Origin: Heloderma charlesbogerti
Lineage: Eukaryota; Chordata; Lepidosauria; Squamata; Helodermatidae
Assembly (NCBI GenBank): GCA_026122225.1
Contig: JANEZZ010000404.1
Location: 1 to 64,000, forward strand
Direction of reading: 5' to 3'
Length of the DNA: 64,000 bases
Below the pieces are notes generated by a model. That model saw only the letters and a program-made list of their open reading frames with translations, did not search any database and was not told the DNA's origin. Numbering within the stretch: the stretch's first letter is position 1; the number at the start of each line of letters is the position of its first letter. The position numbers were made by a program, and so were the translations under genes. Of the stretch, positions 56,601 to 63,216 are shown one piece after another.

Positions 56601-58748
56601 GGGTGGTGGCGCTCTCTCTCTCTCTCTCTCTCTCTGTGGAACTCCCTGCCTCTGGAGGTCAGGCAGGCATCAACACTGTTTCTGGCAGCTGCTGAAGACC
56701 TGTTTGTTTCAACAAGCCTTCCTTGATTGGCCACCATGGGATTTATTGGTATTTTGTTTTTTTTAAAAAAACTTTTAATATTGTGTTTTATTCCTTTGAT
56801 TGTTTATTGTTTACCACTCTGGAATCTGTACTGATGTGGGGTGGAATATAAGTATCGCAAATCAATAAATAAAATTGCCCCAGGTCCCCACAGGGCTGAG
56901 GGTCCCCAGAGTATTGGTTCACGTCGCTAGGATTAGTGGACAAACAAGGTTATGCCTGCTGTTGCTGTGCCTCTTTAAGGACCGCGTGAGTGGGCCGCGT
57001 GAGTGCGCCGGGAGAAGCAACTTCGCTTTTGCAGCAGAAGGCTGAATAAGTGGCCGGGCCCATATGCTCTCTTCAGTGGCCAGAACAGTCCTGCGCCTGG
57101 TGGAAAGCTCCCTCCGGTGCAAGCGCCGGGTCATTGCTGTCCCCTGGAGGGGCGCCGCTTGCACTGGCGTTTTCCTGGTGGACTGTAGCAGGGTGGTTTG
57201 CCATGGCCTTCCCCAGTCGTGACCACCTTTCCCCCAGCAAGCTGGGCGCTCATCTTACCGACCTCGGAAGGATGGAGGGCTGAGTCGACCTGAGCCGGCT
57301 ACCCGAGACCTGGCTTCCGCCAGGATCGAACTCAGGTCATGGGGGGAGTGTCGGTTGCAATACTGCTGCCTACCACTCTGTGCCTAAGTTGCACTTGTTT
57401 CTTTCCCTCAAATCCACATTTTTCTGCCCTGGGTTTTCCTAATGTATTGTAATAATAAATAGTTGAGTTTTTGGAAGAAGCCTGGTGCACCGTGCTGTTC
57501 TCACATATACAGTAGTGCCACCCTGATGATTCACCTTGGACCTTAAGGGCAGCGGCTTTACACAGCCAGTTCCCAGAATTTCCTGCAGGCCAGCTGGAGT
57601 GCTGCAGGGATCCCTTGGCTGCGGACTGTAAGTTGGGACAAGCAACAGCCCTGAGAGGCGGACGAGGCCCAACACTGCTTTGAAGTCTTTGGAGAGAAAA
57701 AAGGGTGCAATCCTATGCATGTTTAGACAGAAAAAAGGTCCTACAACTCCCAGCATCCCTCCAGCCAGCAATGCTGTTTTTTTCTGTCTAAACATGCATA
57801 GGATTGCACCCTTAAGTGGAATAAAAATTAATTTAAAAAGAACCCTCAGTTGCATCCCTGTATTAGTTGCATCAGGTGAGCATAACTTTAATAAACAGAA
57901 ACTGGTAAAGCCTAAGATCCACCATAGCATAGGACAAGAAAGAAAGAAAGAAAAAGAAAGAAAGAAAGAGAAAAAAGAAAGAAAGAAAGGAAGGCTATTA
58001 TGGCCTTAGCAGAAAGTGAGCTTGCTAGGCAAATCTCTCAACAAGTTTAATAAGCATTTGATAAGTTTGTCAAAATGAAAGCAAGGAAGAAATAATTCAA
58101 ATAGGCTATGAGTTTAAGCATTAGATGATTCACTATTGTAATGAAGGATTTCTGTTAGATTATGCGATGTCTGATAATTTCTGGTCTTAATTTTAGTAAT
58201 TGTAAATAACATTTACAGATGCTATGGTAATTCATAATTTCCTGAGATGGTAAGAGATCCCCTTTGCAGGAAGAGGGCCCAAGGGTTTGCTCCACTCCCA
58301 CCCCAGGGAAACTGAACAGTCCAAGCCCCTGGCCCCAGCGCTTTCCAATATTATGAAAAAACGTTCGTGTGCATTTTATGGCGTGGATTCTTGTGTAAGT
58401 GGCAGAAGGGTCTGCTGAGGCTGGCAGCATTCGCTCAGCCCTACTTATGTCGAACAACATGACAACAGCACTCTCAGGGAGCAATGGAGGGCTGACAGCA
58501 TATGGAGAGGGTTAGAATGAGGACGAGGAGGGAATACCTTATGGTTAAGTTCTCCATGACCTCTGGAAAACGCTCCAGCTCCTCCCTGAGCTCCTCAAAG
58601 GTTATGGTCCCACTGTTGTCAGAGTCGGCTGACTCAAAGAGAGCCATTGTGAGGTCATCTAGCTTCTTCTCTGGCAAAGATATTGAACTCTCTTTCAGGC
58701 ACGATTGTAGGACAGTGCGCAACTCATCAGGTTCAATAGAACCACTGC
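32506..58748 (-). CDS. NOX5: NOX5, calcium-activated NADPH oxidase 5 (partial, 13 exons)
   Basis: NOX5 passes electrons from cytosolic NADPH through FAD and two haems across the membrane to oxygen, making superoxide, and is switched on by calcium binding to N-terminal EF-hands. Thirteen exons read from 58,748 to the TAA at 32,506. They encode EF-hand 4, six transmembrane helices with two histidine pairs (HQLMGY and VVHTGAH; YWTHLSY and IVHGPNF), the FAD motif HPFTIS, NADPH motifs [16 protein letters not shown] and CGSPALAK, and the aromatic C-terminus. All introns are GT-AG and every phase is compatible, giving about 640 residues, the length expected after the first three EF-hands. No stop or frameshift was found. 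Exons 1 to about 3 (N-terminus, EF-hands 1-3) are outside the window. The linker after the FAD motif is diverged. Confident on identity. Confidence 0.97.
32778..32955. repeat. MIR-like SINE fragment in last NOX5 intron
   Basis: CCTCACAGTAACCCTGTGAG, then GTGGATTTGAACCTGCA and CTCTAACC, the typical order of the vertebrate MIR-like SINE ending in a tRNA-like part. Confidence 0.7.
33195..34470 (-). mobile_element. L2 LINE 3-prime region, split by hAT element
   Basis: Minus-strand translation of 33,424-33,663 gives [18 protein letters not shown], an L2 ORF2 C-terminal motif. The part at 34,166-34,470 continues upstream L2 sequence. Between them sits a 463-bp insertion. Confidence 0.85.
33695..34157. 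mobile_element. hAT-type MITE, 463 bp, exact 8-bp TSD
   Basis: The ends are TAGGGGTGTATGAA and, inverted, TAGGGATGTTGGAGAA. Identical octamers CCTACACT flank it at 33,687-33,694 and 34,158-34,165. The interior is GC-rich and holds a stem built from GTGATAGGCTATGTAAGTA and its inverse near 33,889-33,973. No transposase. Confidence 0.92.
34504..34845 (-). mobile_element. Sauria-type SINE
   Basis: On the minus strand: a tRNA-like head (GGTTAGTGGTTAAGACGCTG), a body with CATGCCGGCCACATGACCAT, and the BovB-like tail GAGTCGGACACGACTGG ending in TTTACCTTTACC repeats. Confidence 0.92.
34848..35145 (-). mobile_element. Second tRNA-derived SINE family
   Basis: The same family as 27,716 and 57,105: head GAGTTCGATCCCAGCGGAAG, body CAGCTTGCTGGGGGAAAGG, tail ending AACCTTTCCTTT. 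It lies in the same orientation only 2 bp from the Sauria SINE, so one inserted at the tail of the other. Confidence 0.88.
35640..35715 (+). mobile_element. L2-type 3-prime tail fragment
   Basis: GGCTATTGGGCGGTATAGAA followed by an AAATA-rich microsatellite, the usual end of L2-clade copies in reptiles. Confidence 0.6.
35938..36104 (-). CDS. NOX5: NOX5 exon: [13 protein letters not shown]
   Basis: Acceptor TACGTAG, donor GTAAGC. Encodes [23 protein letters not shown] and [12 protein letters not shown], all closely matching mammalian NOX5. Confidence 0.97.
36722..36821 (-). CDS. NOX5: NOX5 exon: [10 protein letters not shown]
   Basis: Acceptor TTCTTCAG. Encodes [20 protein letters not shown]. 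The donor is GTAGGT at 36,721; the GTGACG four bases on would break the frame into the next exon. Confidence 0.96.
36922..37033 (-). CDS. NOX5: NOX5 exon: between NADPH motifs
   Basis: Acceptor CATTTTCAG, donor GTGAGA. It completes an arginine codon and ends NENMKLQK, like NMKLHK in human. The middle is diverged. Confidence 0.93.
37325..37449 (-). CDS. NOX5: NOX5 exon: first NADPH-binding motif
   Basis: Acceptor CTCCTCAG, donor GTTGGT. Encodes [15 protein letters not shown] and the nucleotide-binding loop [12 protein letters not shown]. Confidence 0.97.
37640..37686 (+). mobile_element. L2-type 3-prime tail fragment
   Basis: GGCTATTGGGCGGGTACATA and an AAATA tail, into which the following SINE appears to have inserted. 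Confidence 0.55.
37687..38024 (-). mobile_element. Sauria-type SINE
   Basis: Nearly identical in layout to 34,504-34,845: head GGCTTAGTGGTTAAGACGCT, tail GAGTCGGACACGACTGG, and AAAGGTAAAGG at the plus-strand left end. Confidence 0.92.
38025..38106. repeat. Compound microsatellite
   Basis: AAAT units, then about a dozen ACAT units, then ATGC units. Likely grown from the A-rich tail of the L2/SINE pair next to it. Confidence 0.95.
38107..39244. other. NOX5 intron, nothing recognised
   Basis: Intronic sequence with no repeat family or second gene that I can identify. Confidence 0.5.
39245..39289 (-). CDS. NOX5: NOX5 micro-exon, 45 bp
   Basis: Acceptor GTGTAACAG, donor GTAAGA; 15 codons ending RRLCNIK, aligning with the CNIK that precedes CYIDGPYG in human. 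The nearer AG at 39,275 would bring an immediate stop, which fixes the start. Confidence 0.88.
39290..41133. other. NOX5 intron, nothing firm
   Basis: Intronic. A GC-rich but CpG-modest block lies at 40,640-40,830. No exon with supported coding similarity. Confidence 0.45.
41134..41274 (-). other. Candidate phase-0 cassette exon of NOX5
   Basis: A strong acceptor (TTTGTTTCAG) opens 47 codons without a stop and a GTGAAC donor closes them in phase 0; an alternative GTGAGG donor lies 8 bp earlier. It could be spliced between the neighbouring phase-0 exons without a shift. The product (starting [10 protein letters not shown]) resembles nothing I know in NOX5, and the length without it already matches the family, so it may be chance. 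Confidence 0.25.
41683..41834 (-). CDS. NOX5: NOX5 exon: WLHIR region and variable linker
   Basis: Acceptor CTCCAAAG, donor [24 protein letters not shown] is conserved. The rest (through [14 protein letters not shown]) is basic but shows no clear similarity to the serine/threonine-rich linker of human NOX5. Confidence 0.93.
42394..42526 (-). CDS. NOX5: NOX5 exon: FAD-binding
   Basis: Acceptor AATCCAG, donor GTAGAC. Encodes [24 protein letters not shown] and the FAD motif [11 protein letters not shown]. Confidence 0.97.
42715..42897 (-). CDS. NOX5: NOX5 exon: helices 5-6
   Basis: Acceptor AACCAGCAG, donor GTTTGT; 61 whole codons. Encodes VFYWTHLSY and [12 protein letters not shown] with the second haem-histidine pair, then a helix ending EINLLPSK. 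Confidence 0.97.
43469..43644 (-). CDS. NOX5: NOX5 exon: extracellular loop and helix 4
   Basis: Acceptor CCCTGTAG. The two bases TG complete a valine with the G of the previous exon. Encodes [10 protein letters not shown] and ends at GHFE. The donor is the weaker GTGGGG; it is preferred over GTGATT because only it keeps the frame into the next exon. Confidence 0.95.
43645..44799. other. NOX5 intron, nothing recognised
   Basis: Contains a short GA repeat near 44,185-44,200. No repeat family identified. Confidence 0.45.
44800..45373 (+). mobile_element. L2 LINE, 3-prime end
   Basis: Remnant of L2 ORF2 ([25 protein letters not shown] frame at 44,820-45,026), then a 3-prime UTR with AAACTGCCCTGGTAATATGA and an AATA tail. 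It abuts the donor of the haem-histidine exon (45,385) by only 12 bp. Confidence 0.85.
45385..45538 (-). CDS. NOX5: NOX5 exon: helices 2-3, haem histidines
   Basis: Acceptor CTTCGAG, donor GTAAGT. Encodes [13 protein letters not shown] and helix 3 with the two haem-ligand histidines of HQLMGY and VVHTGAH, 13 residues apart as in NOX enzymes. Confidence 0.97.
45933..46305. mobile_element. TIR repeat family, copy 2
   Basis: Homologous to 31,443-31,832. The left end (GGGCATCTCCACACCAGGCT) and the inverted right end (GGGCTCCTTCACACGGAGCT) are about 70% alike, so it has terminal inverted repeats. Confidence 0.65.
47046..47147. repeat. Palindromic CTCCAGATGTTTTGG element
   Basis: Arms CCTCCAGATGTTTTGGCCTA and, inverted, CTTCCAGATGTTTTGATCTG. 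The same family is split by an insertion at 16,427-17,353. Confidence 0.8.
48214..48448 (-). CDS. NOX5: NOX5 exon: first transmembrane region
   Basis: Acceptor TCTCACAG, donor GTGAGT. The first base completes the serine codon left by the EF-hand exon. [14 protein letters not shown] leads into helix 1 and [12 protein letters not shown] into helix 2. Before it lies a proline-rich stretch (KPPAAPRK), as in mammalian NOX5. Confidence 0.97.
49022..49314. repeat. Long foldback repeat, about 290 bp
   Basis: The left part (CCAGAGACCAAACATACATA, then GGCTAAAGTGCGAAAATGCG) recurs inverted in the right part (CTGCGTTTTCACACTTCAGCC, then ATTTTTGGTCTCTGG). Arms of roughly 130 bp are moderately diverged around a short centre. 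Likely a foldback or MITE copy in the NOX5 intron. Confidence 0.75.
49315..50164. other. NOX5 intron, nothing recognised
   Basis: Intronic sequence without a family I can name. Confidence 0.45.
50165..50345 (-). mobile_element. L2-type 3-prime end
   Basis: On the minus strand, TTGTACATCGCCCAGAGTGG followed by an AAATA tail, the signature of an L2-clade 3-prime UTR. Confidence 0.7.
50374..51890. repeat. Unclassified interspersed repeat, copy B, split by CR1
   Basis: Homologous to 15,021-15,815. The match covers 50,374-50,860 and 51,480-51,890. The motif CACTGAGCACAATGGGAGCTACTTCT-like occurs twice in this copy (50,670 and 51,555). Confidence 0.7.
50861..51469 (-). mobile_element. CR1 LINE, 3-prime fragment
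   Basis: The plus strand begins with the inverted CR1 octamer tail (TCATAGAATCATAGAATAG). The minus strand has a 170-codon open frame (50,944-51,456) with [13 protein letters not shown] and [20 protein letters not shown], the C-terminal end of CR1 ORF2. It is 5-prime truncated and inserted in the older repeat. Confidence 0.95.
52399..52569. repeat. Foldback element, 171 bp
   Basis: The arms share GGGCGAGGCTTC, CCTCTCAT and TATTTTTC in order and, inverted, GAAGCCTCGCCC and ATGAGAGG. The left arm has about 11 extra bases. Outer ends are GTCAGTTTC and GAAACTGGC, with a small inner hairpin (TTCACT / AGTGAA) at the centre. Confidence 0.8.
52788..53246 (+). repeat. GGCAA / GGGCAA array, T-free for 459 nt
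   Basis: Interspersed 5- and 6-bp units (GGCAA, GGGCAA, AGGCAA) with no T on the plus strand. Runs of consecutive GGGCAA units, such as six at 53,001-53,036, meet the G3-N3 G-quadruplex pattern. All three plus frames and all three minus frames stay open across it for composition reasons only. Confidence 0.97.
53247..53720. promoter_or_regulatory. CpG-dense block, candidate intragenic promoter
   Basis: About 470 bp rich in CpG (GCGG, CGCG), immediately right of the T-free array and inside the largest visible NOX5 intron. The CpG content suggests an unmethylated regulatory region. It may drive a NOX5 isoform, or a plus-strand transcript (next entry). Confidence 0.5.
53768..53912 (+). other. 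Possible plus-strand first coding exon
   Basis: Just after the CpG block an ATG opens 48 codons ([17 protein letters not shown]...), ending in a consensus donor, GTG|GTGAGT, at about 53,913. A second ATG four codons in has a better context (GTCATGG). The product is acidic, then Arg/Gly-rich and Pro-rich, and I do not recognise it. No second exon was found, so this may be chance. Confidence 0.25.
54820..55073 (+). mobile_element. L2 LINE, reverse-transcriptase fragment
   Basis: Two frames give [18 protein letters not shown] and [13 protein letters not shown], the L2 reverse-transcriptase core with a frameshift between them. It may be the same element as 56,085-56,875, split by an insertion. 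Confidence 0.85.
55074..56084. other. NOX5 intron; possible insertion in L2
   Basis: Starts with CAGGGGTGTTGTACCTCAGG, resembling a hAT terminus, at the point where L2 sequence stops. No matching right end was found. The remainder is unrecognised. Confidence 0.35.
56085..56875 (+). mobile_element. L2 LINE, 3-prime end
   Basis: [20 protein letters not shown] frame (AATGCGCTCTATGTGGGGCT at 56,260), then the 3-prime UTR ending in ATCAATAAATAAA. It contains a local tandem duplication of CCCCTTTGCGGAGGGAACGC-type sequence (about 56,348-56,393) and a CT microsatellite (56,611-56,634). Confidence 0.88.
57105..57387 (-). mobile_element. tRNA-derived SINE, second family
   Basis: On the minus strand: head GAGTTCGATCCTGGCGGAAG, body CCTTCCGAGGTCGGTAAGAT and GCTTGCTGGGGGAAAGG. 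The BovB-like tail is partly lost. Confidence 0.9.
57701..57813. mobile_element. Short MITE with perfect 36-bp inverted repeats
   Basis: 57,701-57,736 (AAGGGTGCAATCCTATGCAT onward) is repeated exactly inverted at 57,778-57,813, around a 41-bp centre. Flanks show no clear target duplication, so the superfamily is open. Confidence 0.9.
57936..57997 (+). repeat. GAAA microsatellite
   Basis: Interrupted GAAA units on the plus strand. Confidence 0.95.
57998..58537. other. NOX5 intron, nothing recognised
   Basis: AT-rich intronic sequence before the EF-hand exon. Confidence 0.45.
58538..58748 (-). CDS. NOX5: NOX5 exon: fourth EF-hand
   Basis: Acceptor CTTCTAG, donor GTATTC; it starts with two bases completing a glycine-type codon and ends ATA-AG. 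It holds [13 protein letters not shown] and the canonical calcium loop [12 protein letters not shown] (ligands D1, D3, S5, T7 main chain, E12), then MENLTI. Confidence 0.97.
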
Positions 58749-59217
58749 CTAGAAGAAAAGAGGAATTCCAGTAGACAACAAATACATTTATAGGAACAGG
58801 CCAGATTTATAACCCTCACCTTTGTAGCAATGCAATGTTCAGAGGAAGGGGCCACAGATTAAGAAGAACAGCTCAATAGTCCAAGTACATTGACACCATC
58901 AGCCCTAGTAAGGAGAAGCCCCAGCTCTCTTTGGACACTAACCCCTTGTGTTACTCAGGCTCGGGGTGTGTAATCTACGTCCAGGGCATGGAGGCTATTT
59001 CCCTGAGGCCACTGTAGGCCAGGTGAGGCAACAAGAGCAACGGAAGGGCTGAGGAGAGGCTGCTTCACATCGCTAGGTGCGGCAGCACCTCCGACAGCCT
59101 TCTCCACCGAGAATTCCAAGTGCCAGGAGCTGCTGAAGCTGTCTGCCCAACAAAGCCCCAAGACTCAAGGCACAGCACCCATGGAACTTAGGAGGAACTT
59201 TAGAAGTAGGGCATATT
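58749..59217. other. NOX5 intron, nothing recognised
   Basis: Upstream intron of the EF-hand 4 exon. No EF-hand 1-3 sequence was found here or elsewhere to the window end. Confidence 0.5.
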
Positions 59218-60835
59218 TGTATGTTTGTTTATTTGTAATATTTATATACCGCTCCATATCTGGAACAGATTTCGGAGTGGTGAACACAAAAGAGAAAACA
59301 GTCAAAGAATAAAAAGATTAAAATACCACATTAAGATTAAACTTGTTTAAAAAACACAATGCCAGTAAAAACCGTAACTGGTCAATTAAGGAACACCTCC
59401 TGGAATAGTGCTGTTTTCAGGAGGTGCCGGAAATAACGCAGTGTTGGTTTGGGAAGGGAATTCCAAAGAAAGGGGGCCGCCATACTGAAGGCTCCTGGTG
59501 TACTTCATTTGGGCTATAGGTCCATGTGGAGCCAACAGAAGTGTGCCCTCTGATGTCCTCAGTGACCTGGCAGGTTGGTAAGGGAGAAGGCGCTTCCCCA
59601 GGCATCCCGGTCCCAAGTTGTTTAGGGCTTTGTACACTAGTAGCCAAATCTTAAGCCTGGCCTGTTAGCGAATAGGCAGCCAGTGCAGTCCCCTCCACAA
59701 AGGAGTTGCATGTTGGAAAAGGGCAGCTCCCGACAACAGCCGAGCTGCTGCGTTCTGCACTAGCTTCAGGTTCCAGAGCAGCCTTAAGGGCAGCACCACA
59801 TAGTACGCATTGCAGTAATCCAGTCTTGAAGTTACTAGCACCTGGACTACTGTGGCCAAGCTACCCCTCTCCAGGACTAGCTGCAGCTGGTGAACCAACC
59901 AAAGCTGGTAAAAGGCACTCCGAGCCAATATGGCCATTTGGGCTTCCAGCGACAGTACTGGATCTAGGAATACCCCCGAACTACAGACCTGATCTTTCAG
60001 AGGGAGTGCAACCCCACCCAGAACAGGCAATGAGCCTGTCCCCTGGACTTGGAAGCCACTCACCCACAGGGCTTCTGTCTTGCCAGGATTCATTCCATTT
60101 CAGTTCATTGGCCCTCATCCAGCCCATTACTGAGTTCAGGCACTGGTCCAGGACTTGCACAGCCTCTCCTGATTCAGACATCACAGGGAGATAGAGCTGT
60201 GTGTCATCAGCATACTGATGGCACTTGACTCCAAATCCTCTAATGACCGCTTCCAGCAGCTTCATATAGATGTTTAACATTGGGGACAAGATGGTACCCT
60301 GAGGAACCCCATAGCTCAATTGCCAAAGGGCTGAGGAATAGTCACTCAATGTTAGTGTCTGAAATGGGTCCCATAGGTAGGACCGGAACCACTGTAACAT
60401 AGTGCCTCCAGTACCCATCCCACGGAGCCAATCCAGGAGAATACCATGGTCAATAGTATCAAAAGCCCATGAGAGACCGAGCAGAATTAACAGGGTTGCA
60501 CTCCTCCTGCCCCTCTCTCGATAAAGGTCATCCATGAGGGTGATCAAGGCTGATTTGGTCCCGTAACAAAGATGAAACTCAGATTGAAATGGGTCAAGAT
60601 AATCAGTATCCTCCAAGAGTGCTTGCAGTTGTTCCACCACTACTCTCTCCAGAACCTTCCCTAAGGAAGGGGTATTTGCAACTGGGCAGTAGCTGTCTAA
60701 TACCACTGGGTCCAGAGTGGGCTTCTTCAGGAGTGGTCGCACTACTGCCTCCTTGAGGACATCAGAGACCACCCCTTCCCAAAAGGAAGCATTCACCACA
60801 CCCTGGACCCACCCAGTCATACCCCCTCAGCTAGC
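59218..60835 (-). mobile_element. L2 LINE with catalytic reverse transcriptase
   Basis: The minus-strand frame 60,820-59,981 is open for about 280 codons and contains [23 protein letters not shown] and the catalytic HQYADDTQLYL. One frameshift leads into 60,093-59,665 ([19 protein letters not shown]). The 3-prime UTR ends near 59,218. The 5-prime side stops at 60,835, where CR1 begins. Confidence 0.92.
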
Positions 60836-60837
60836 TT

Positions 60838-63216
60838 TTATTAGCCAGGAAGAAAAAGTAAGAGGACTGGAGCGGCGAGTGTCGACCCTCCAGGGAATAA
60901 GAGAACACAAAGAGTTCTTGGACAGAACAGTGGAACTACAGCAGGAAAGTGAGGAACAGAAGCTTGAAGAGCAACAGCAAGCTGAGGCAGAAGTGGGAAA
61001 TGCTGAGGTGAGGAAAAGTGAAGTAGAGGATACTCCTTGGAAAAGGATGACAGGAGCAGAAGAACTAGACGCACTCTGCACCAGTGGAGGCAGTGGAGCT
61101 ATGGAAACATCTCCAGGTATTTGAGGATAAGACTGGAGGACAGCCTGCAGAGGAAGAATTACAGGGGAACCTGCATGAGAGCAAGCAAGAGGCTGAAGGT
61201 CAGGCAAGCAGAGGCAATGAAACCCAGGCCTACAACAACAAGAAGAGTAGTGGGAGTGGGAGACTCCTTGCTGCGTTGGATCAAGACCCAAGTATGTTGC
61301 GAAGACCCTTGGACTCACCAGGTATGCTGTCTCCCGGGAGGACAGATTAGAGATGTGACTGAAGGGTTGCCTGCACTCATAAAGCCCACTGACAGGTATC
61401 CCTTTCTTCTCATCCATGTGGGAACAAATGATACCGCCAAGCGGAGCTACAAAGAAATCACGTCAGACTTTGAAGCTTTGGGAAGGAAACTCCAGAACTT
61501 TGGGGCCCAGATAGTTTTCTCATCCATCCTTCCAGGAGTTAGAAGAGGGACAGAAAGGGAAAGAAAAATACTCCAGGTGAATGACTGGCTATGAAGGTGG
61601 TCCTGGCATGAGAGATTTGGATTCTGGGACCACGGGCTATACTTCCTGGAAGATGGGACTGTTGGCAAGGGACAGGTTGCACCTCACAAAAGCTGGGAAG
61701 GATGTGTTTGGCCACAGCATGAAGAACTTCATCAGGAGGGCTTTAAACTGAACTATGGGGAAGGGAGATGTAAAGTTGGGGGTAACAATGGACGAAGGCT
61801 CATGCGTCGCAACGGAGAGAACAGCTCTAATAGCGCCCAATAATAGTCTTCACAAACATGTAGGAAGAAAGCCAGACCATGAAGCACATGGTCTTCAATG
61901 TCTGTAAACTAATGCTCAGAGTATGGGAAACAAACAGAACAAACTTGAACTCTTAATACAAGAGGGAAATTATGACTTGATAGGTGTAACTGAAACTTAG
62001 TGGGATGACTCTCATGACTGGAATACAGCAATTGAAGGATGTAACTCATTCAAAAAGAACAGGAGGAACAGAAAGGGAGGTGGGGTTGCACTGTATGTGA
62101 AAAATACATATCTCTGCACATAAAGACAGGAGGATGAGCTTGATAGCCCCATCGAGAGCATCTGGATCAAAATTAATGGAGCGAAGAATAAAAGGAACCT
62201 GGTGGTTGGAGTCTACTACCAGCCACCCAATCAAGGAGAAGACGAGGATGAAACTTTTGAAAAGTAAATAGCCAATGTTTCAAGGAAGCATGATGTAGTA
62301 GTAATGGGGGACTTCAATTTCCCCAATATTTGCTGGGAGACAAATTCTGCAAAACATGGCCCCTCCAGGAAATTCCTGACTTGTGTGGCAGATAACTTCC
62401 TCCTACAGAAAGTAGAGGAGGGAACTAGAGGATCGGCTGTCCTTGACTTGATCCTAACCAACAGAGATGGCTTAGTGGATAAAGTAGCAGTTCCTGGAAC
62501 TCTGGGGGAAAGCGACCATGTTGTACTTCAGTTCTTGGTTCTAAGGGCAGCAAAAGCCGAATGTAGTCAAACCCATACCCTGGATTTTAGGAAAGCCGAT
62601 TTTAATAAACTCAGAACAATGATCAGTAAGGTCCCATGGCAAGTGACTCTAATGAGAAAAGGAGTCCAAAATGGGTGGGAGTTTTTGAAAAAGGAAATTC
62701 TCAAGGCACAATTACAAACAACTCTAACAAGAAGAAAAGGTGGAAGACAATAGAAGAAGCCAATGTGACTTCACAAAAACTTAGAGATGACCTGAAAACA
62801 AAAACCAACACATATATGAAGTGGAAGGAAGGCCAAGCTACAAAGGAAGAGTACAGGCAGGTAGCACAGAATTGCAGGGATGGCGTCGGGAAGGCTAAAG
62901 CTGAGAACAAGCTGAGGTTAGCAAGGGATGCTAAAAGCAACAAAAAAGCTTTCTTCAGCTACATGCATAATAAAAGACAGAGGAAAGAAATGGTTGTTCA
63001 GCTATTAAATAAGGATGGCAAAACAATAACAGATGACAAAGAAAAGGCAGAAGTGTTCAATTCCTACTTTGGCTCAGTCTTCTCCCAAAAGAGGGTCTAT
63101 GACCCCCCCGGCAAAGGCAAAGCACAGGCTGAAGGGGCAGGATTGCAGATTGCGATCGACAGGCATATGGTCAAGGAACACCTAATTACTTTGAATGAGT
63201 TCAAATCTCCAGGGCC
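60838..63216 (+). mobile_element. CR1 LINE, 3-prime side replaced by L2
   Basis: Starts in the ORF1 coiled coil (EEKVRGLERRVSTLQGIREH), then the esterase part (GDSLLRWIKTQ, HVGTNDTAKRSYKEI). The endonuclease follows with stops (for example TAG in ITET-stop-W at 61,998) and an intact GDFNFPNICWE to GESDHVV frame at 62,304-62,753. CR1 homology ends near 63,216, before the reverse transcriptase. Confidence 0.92.

Noticed and set aside
57701..57813. piggyBac assignment from TTAA on the right flank
   Set aside because: The left flank is AAAA, not TTAA, so no TTAA duplication exists.
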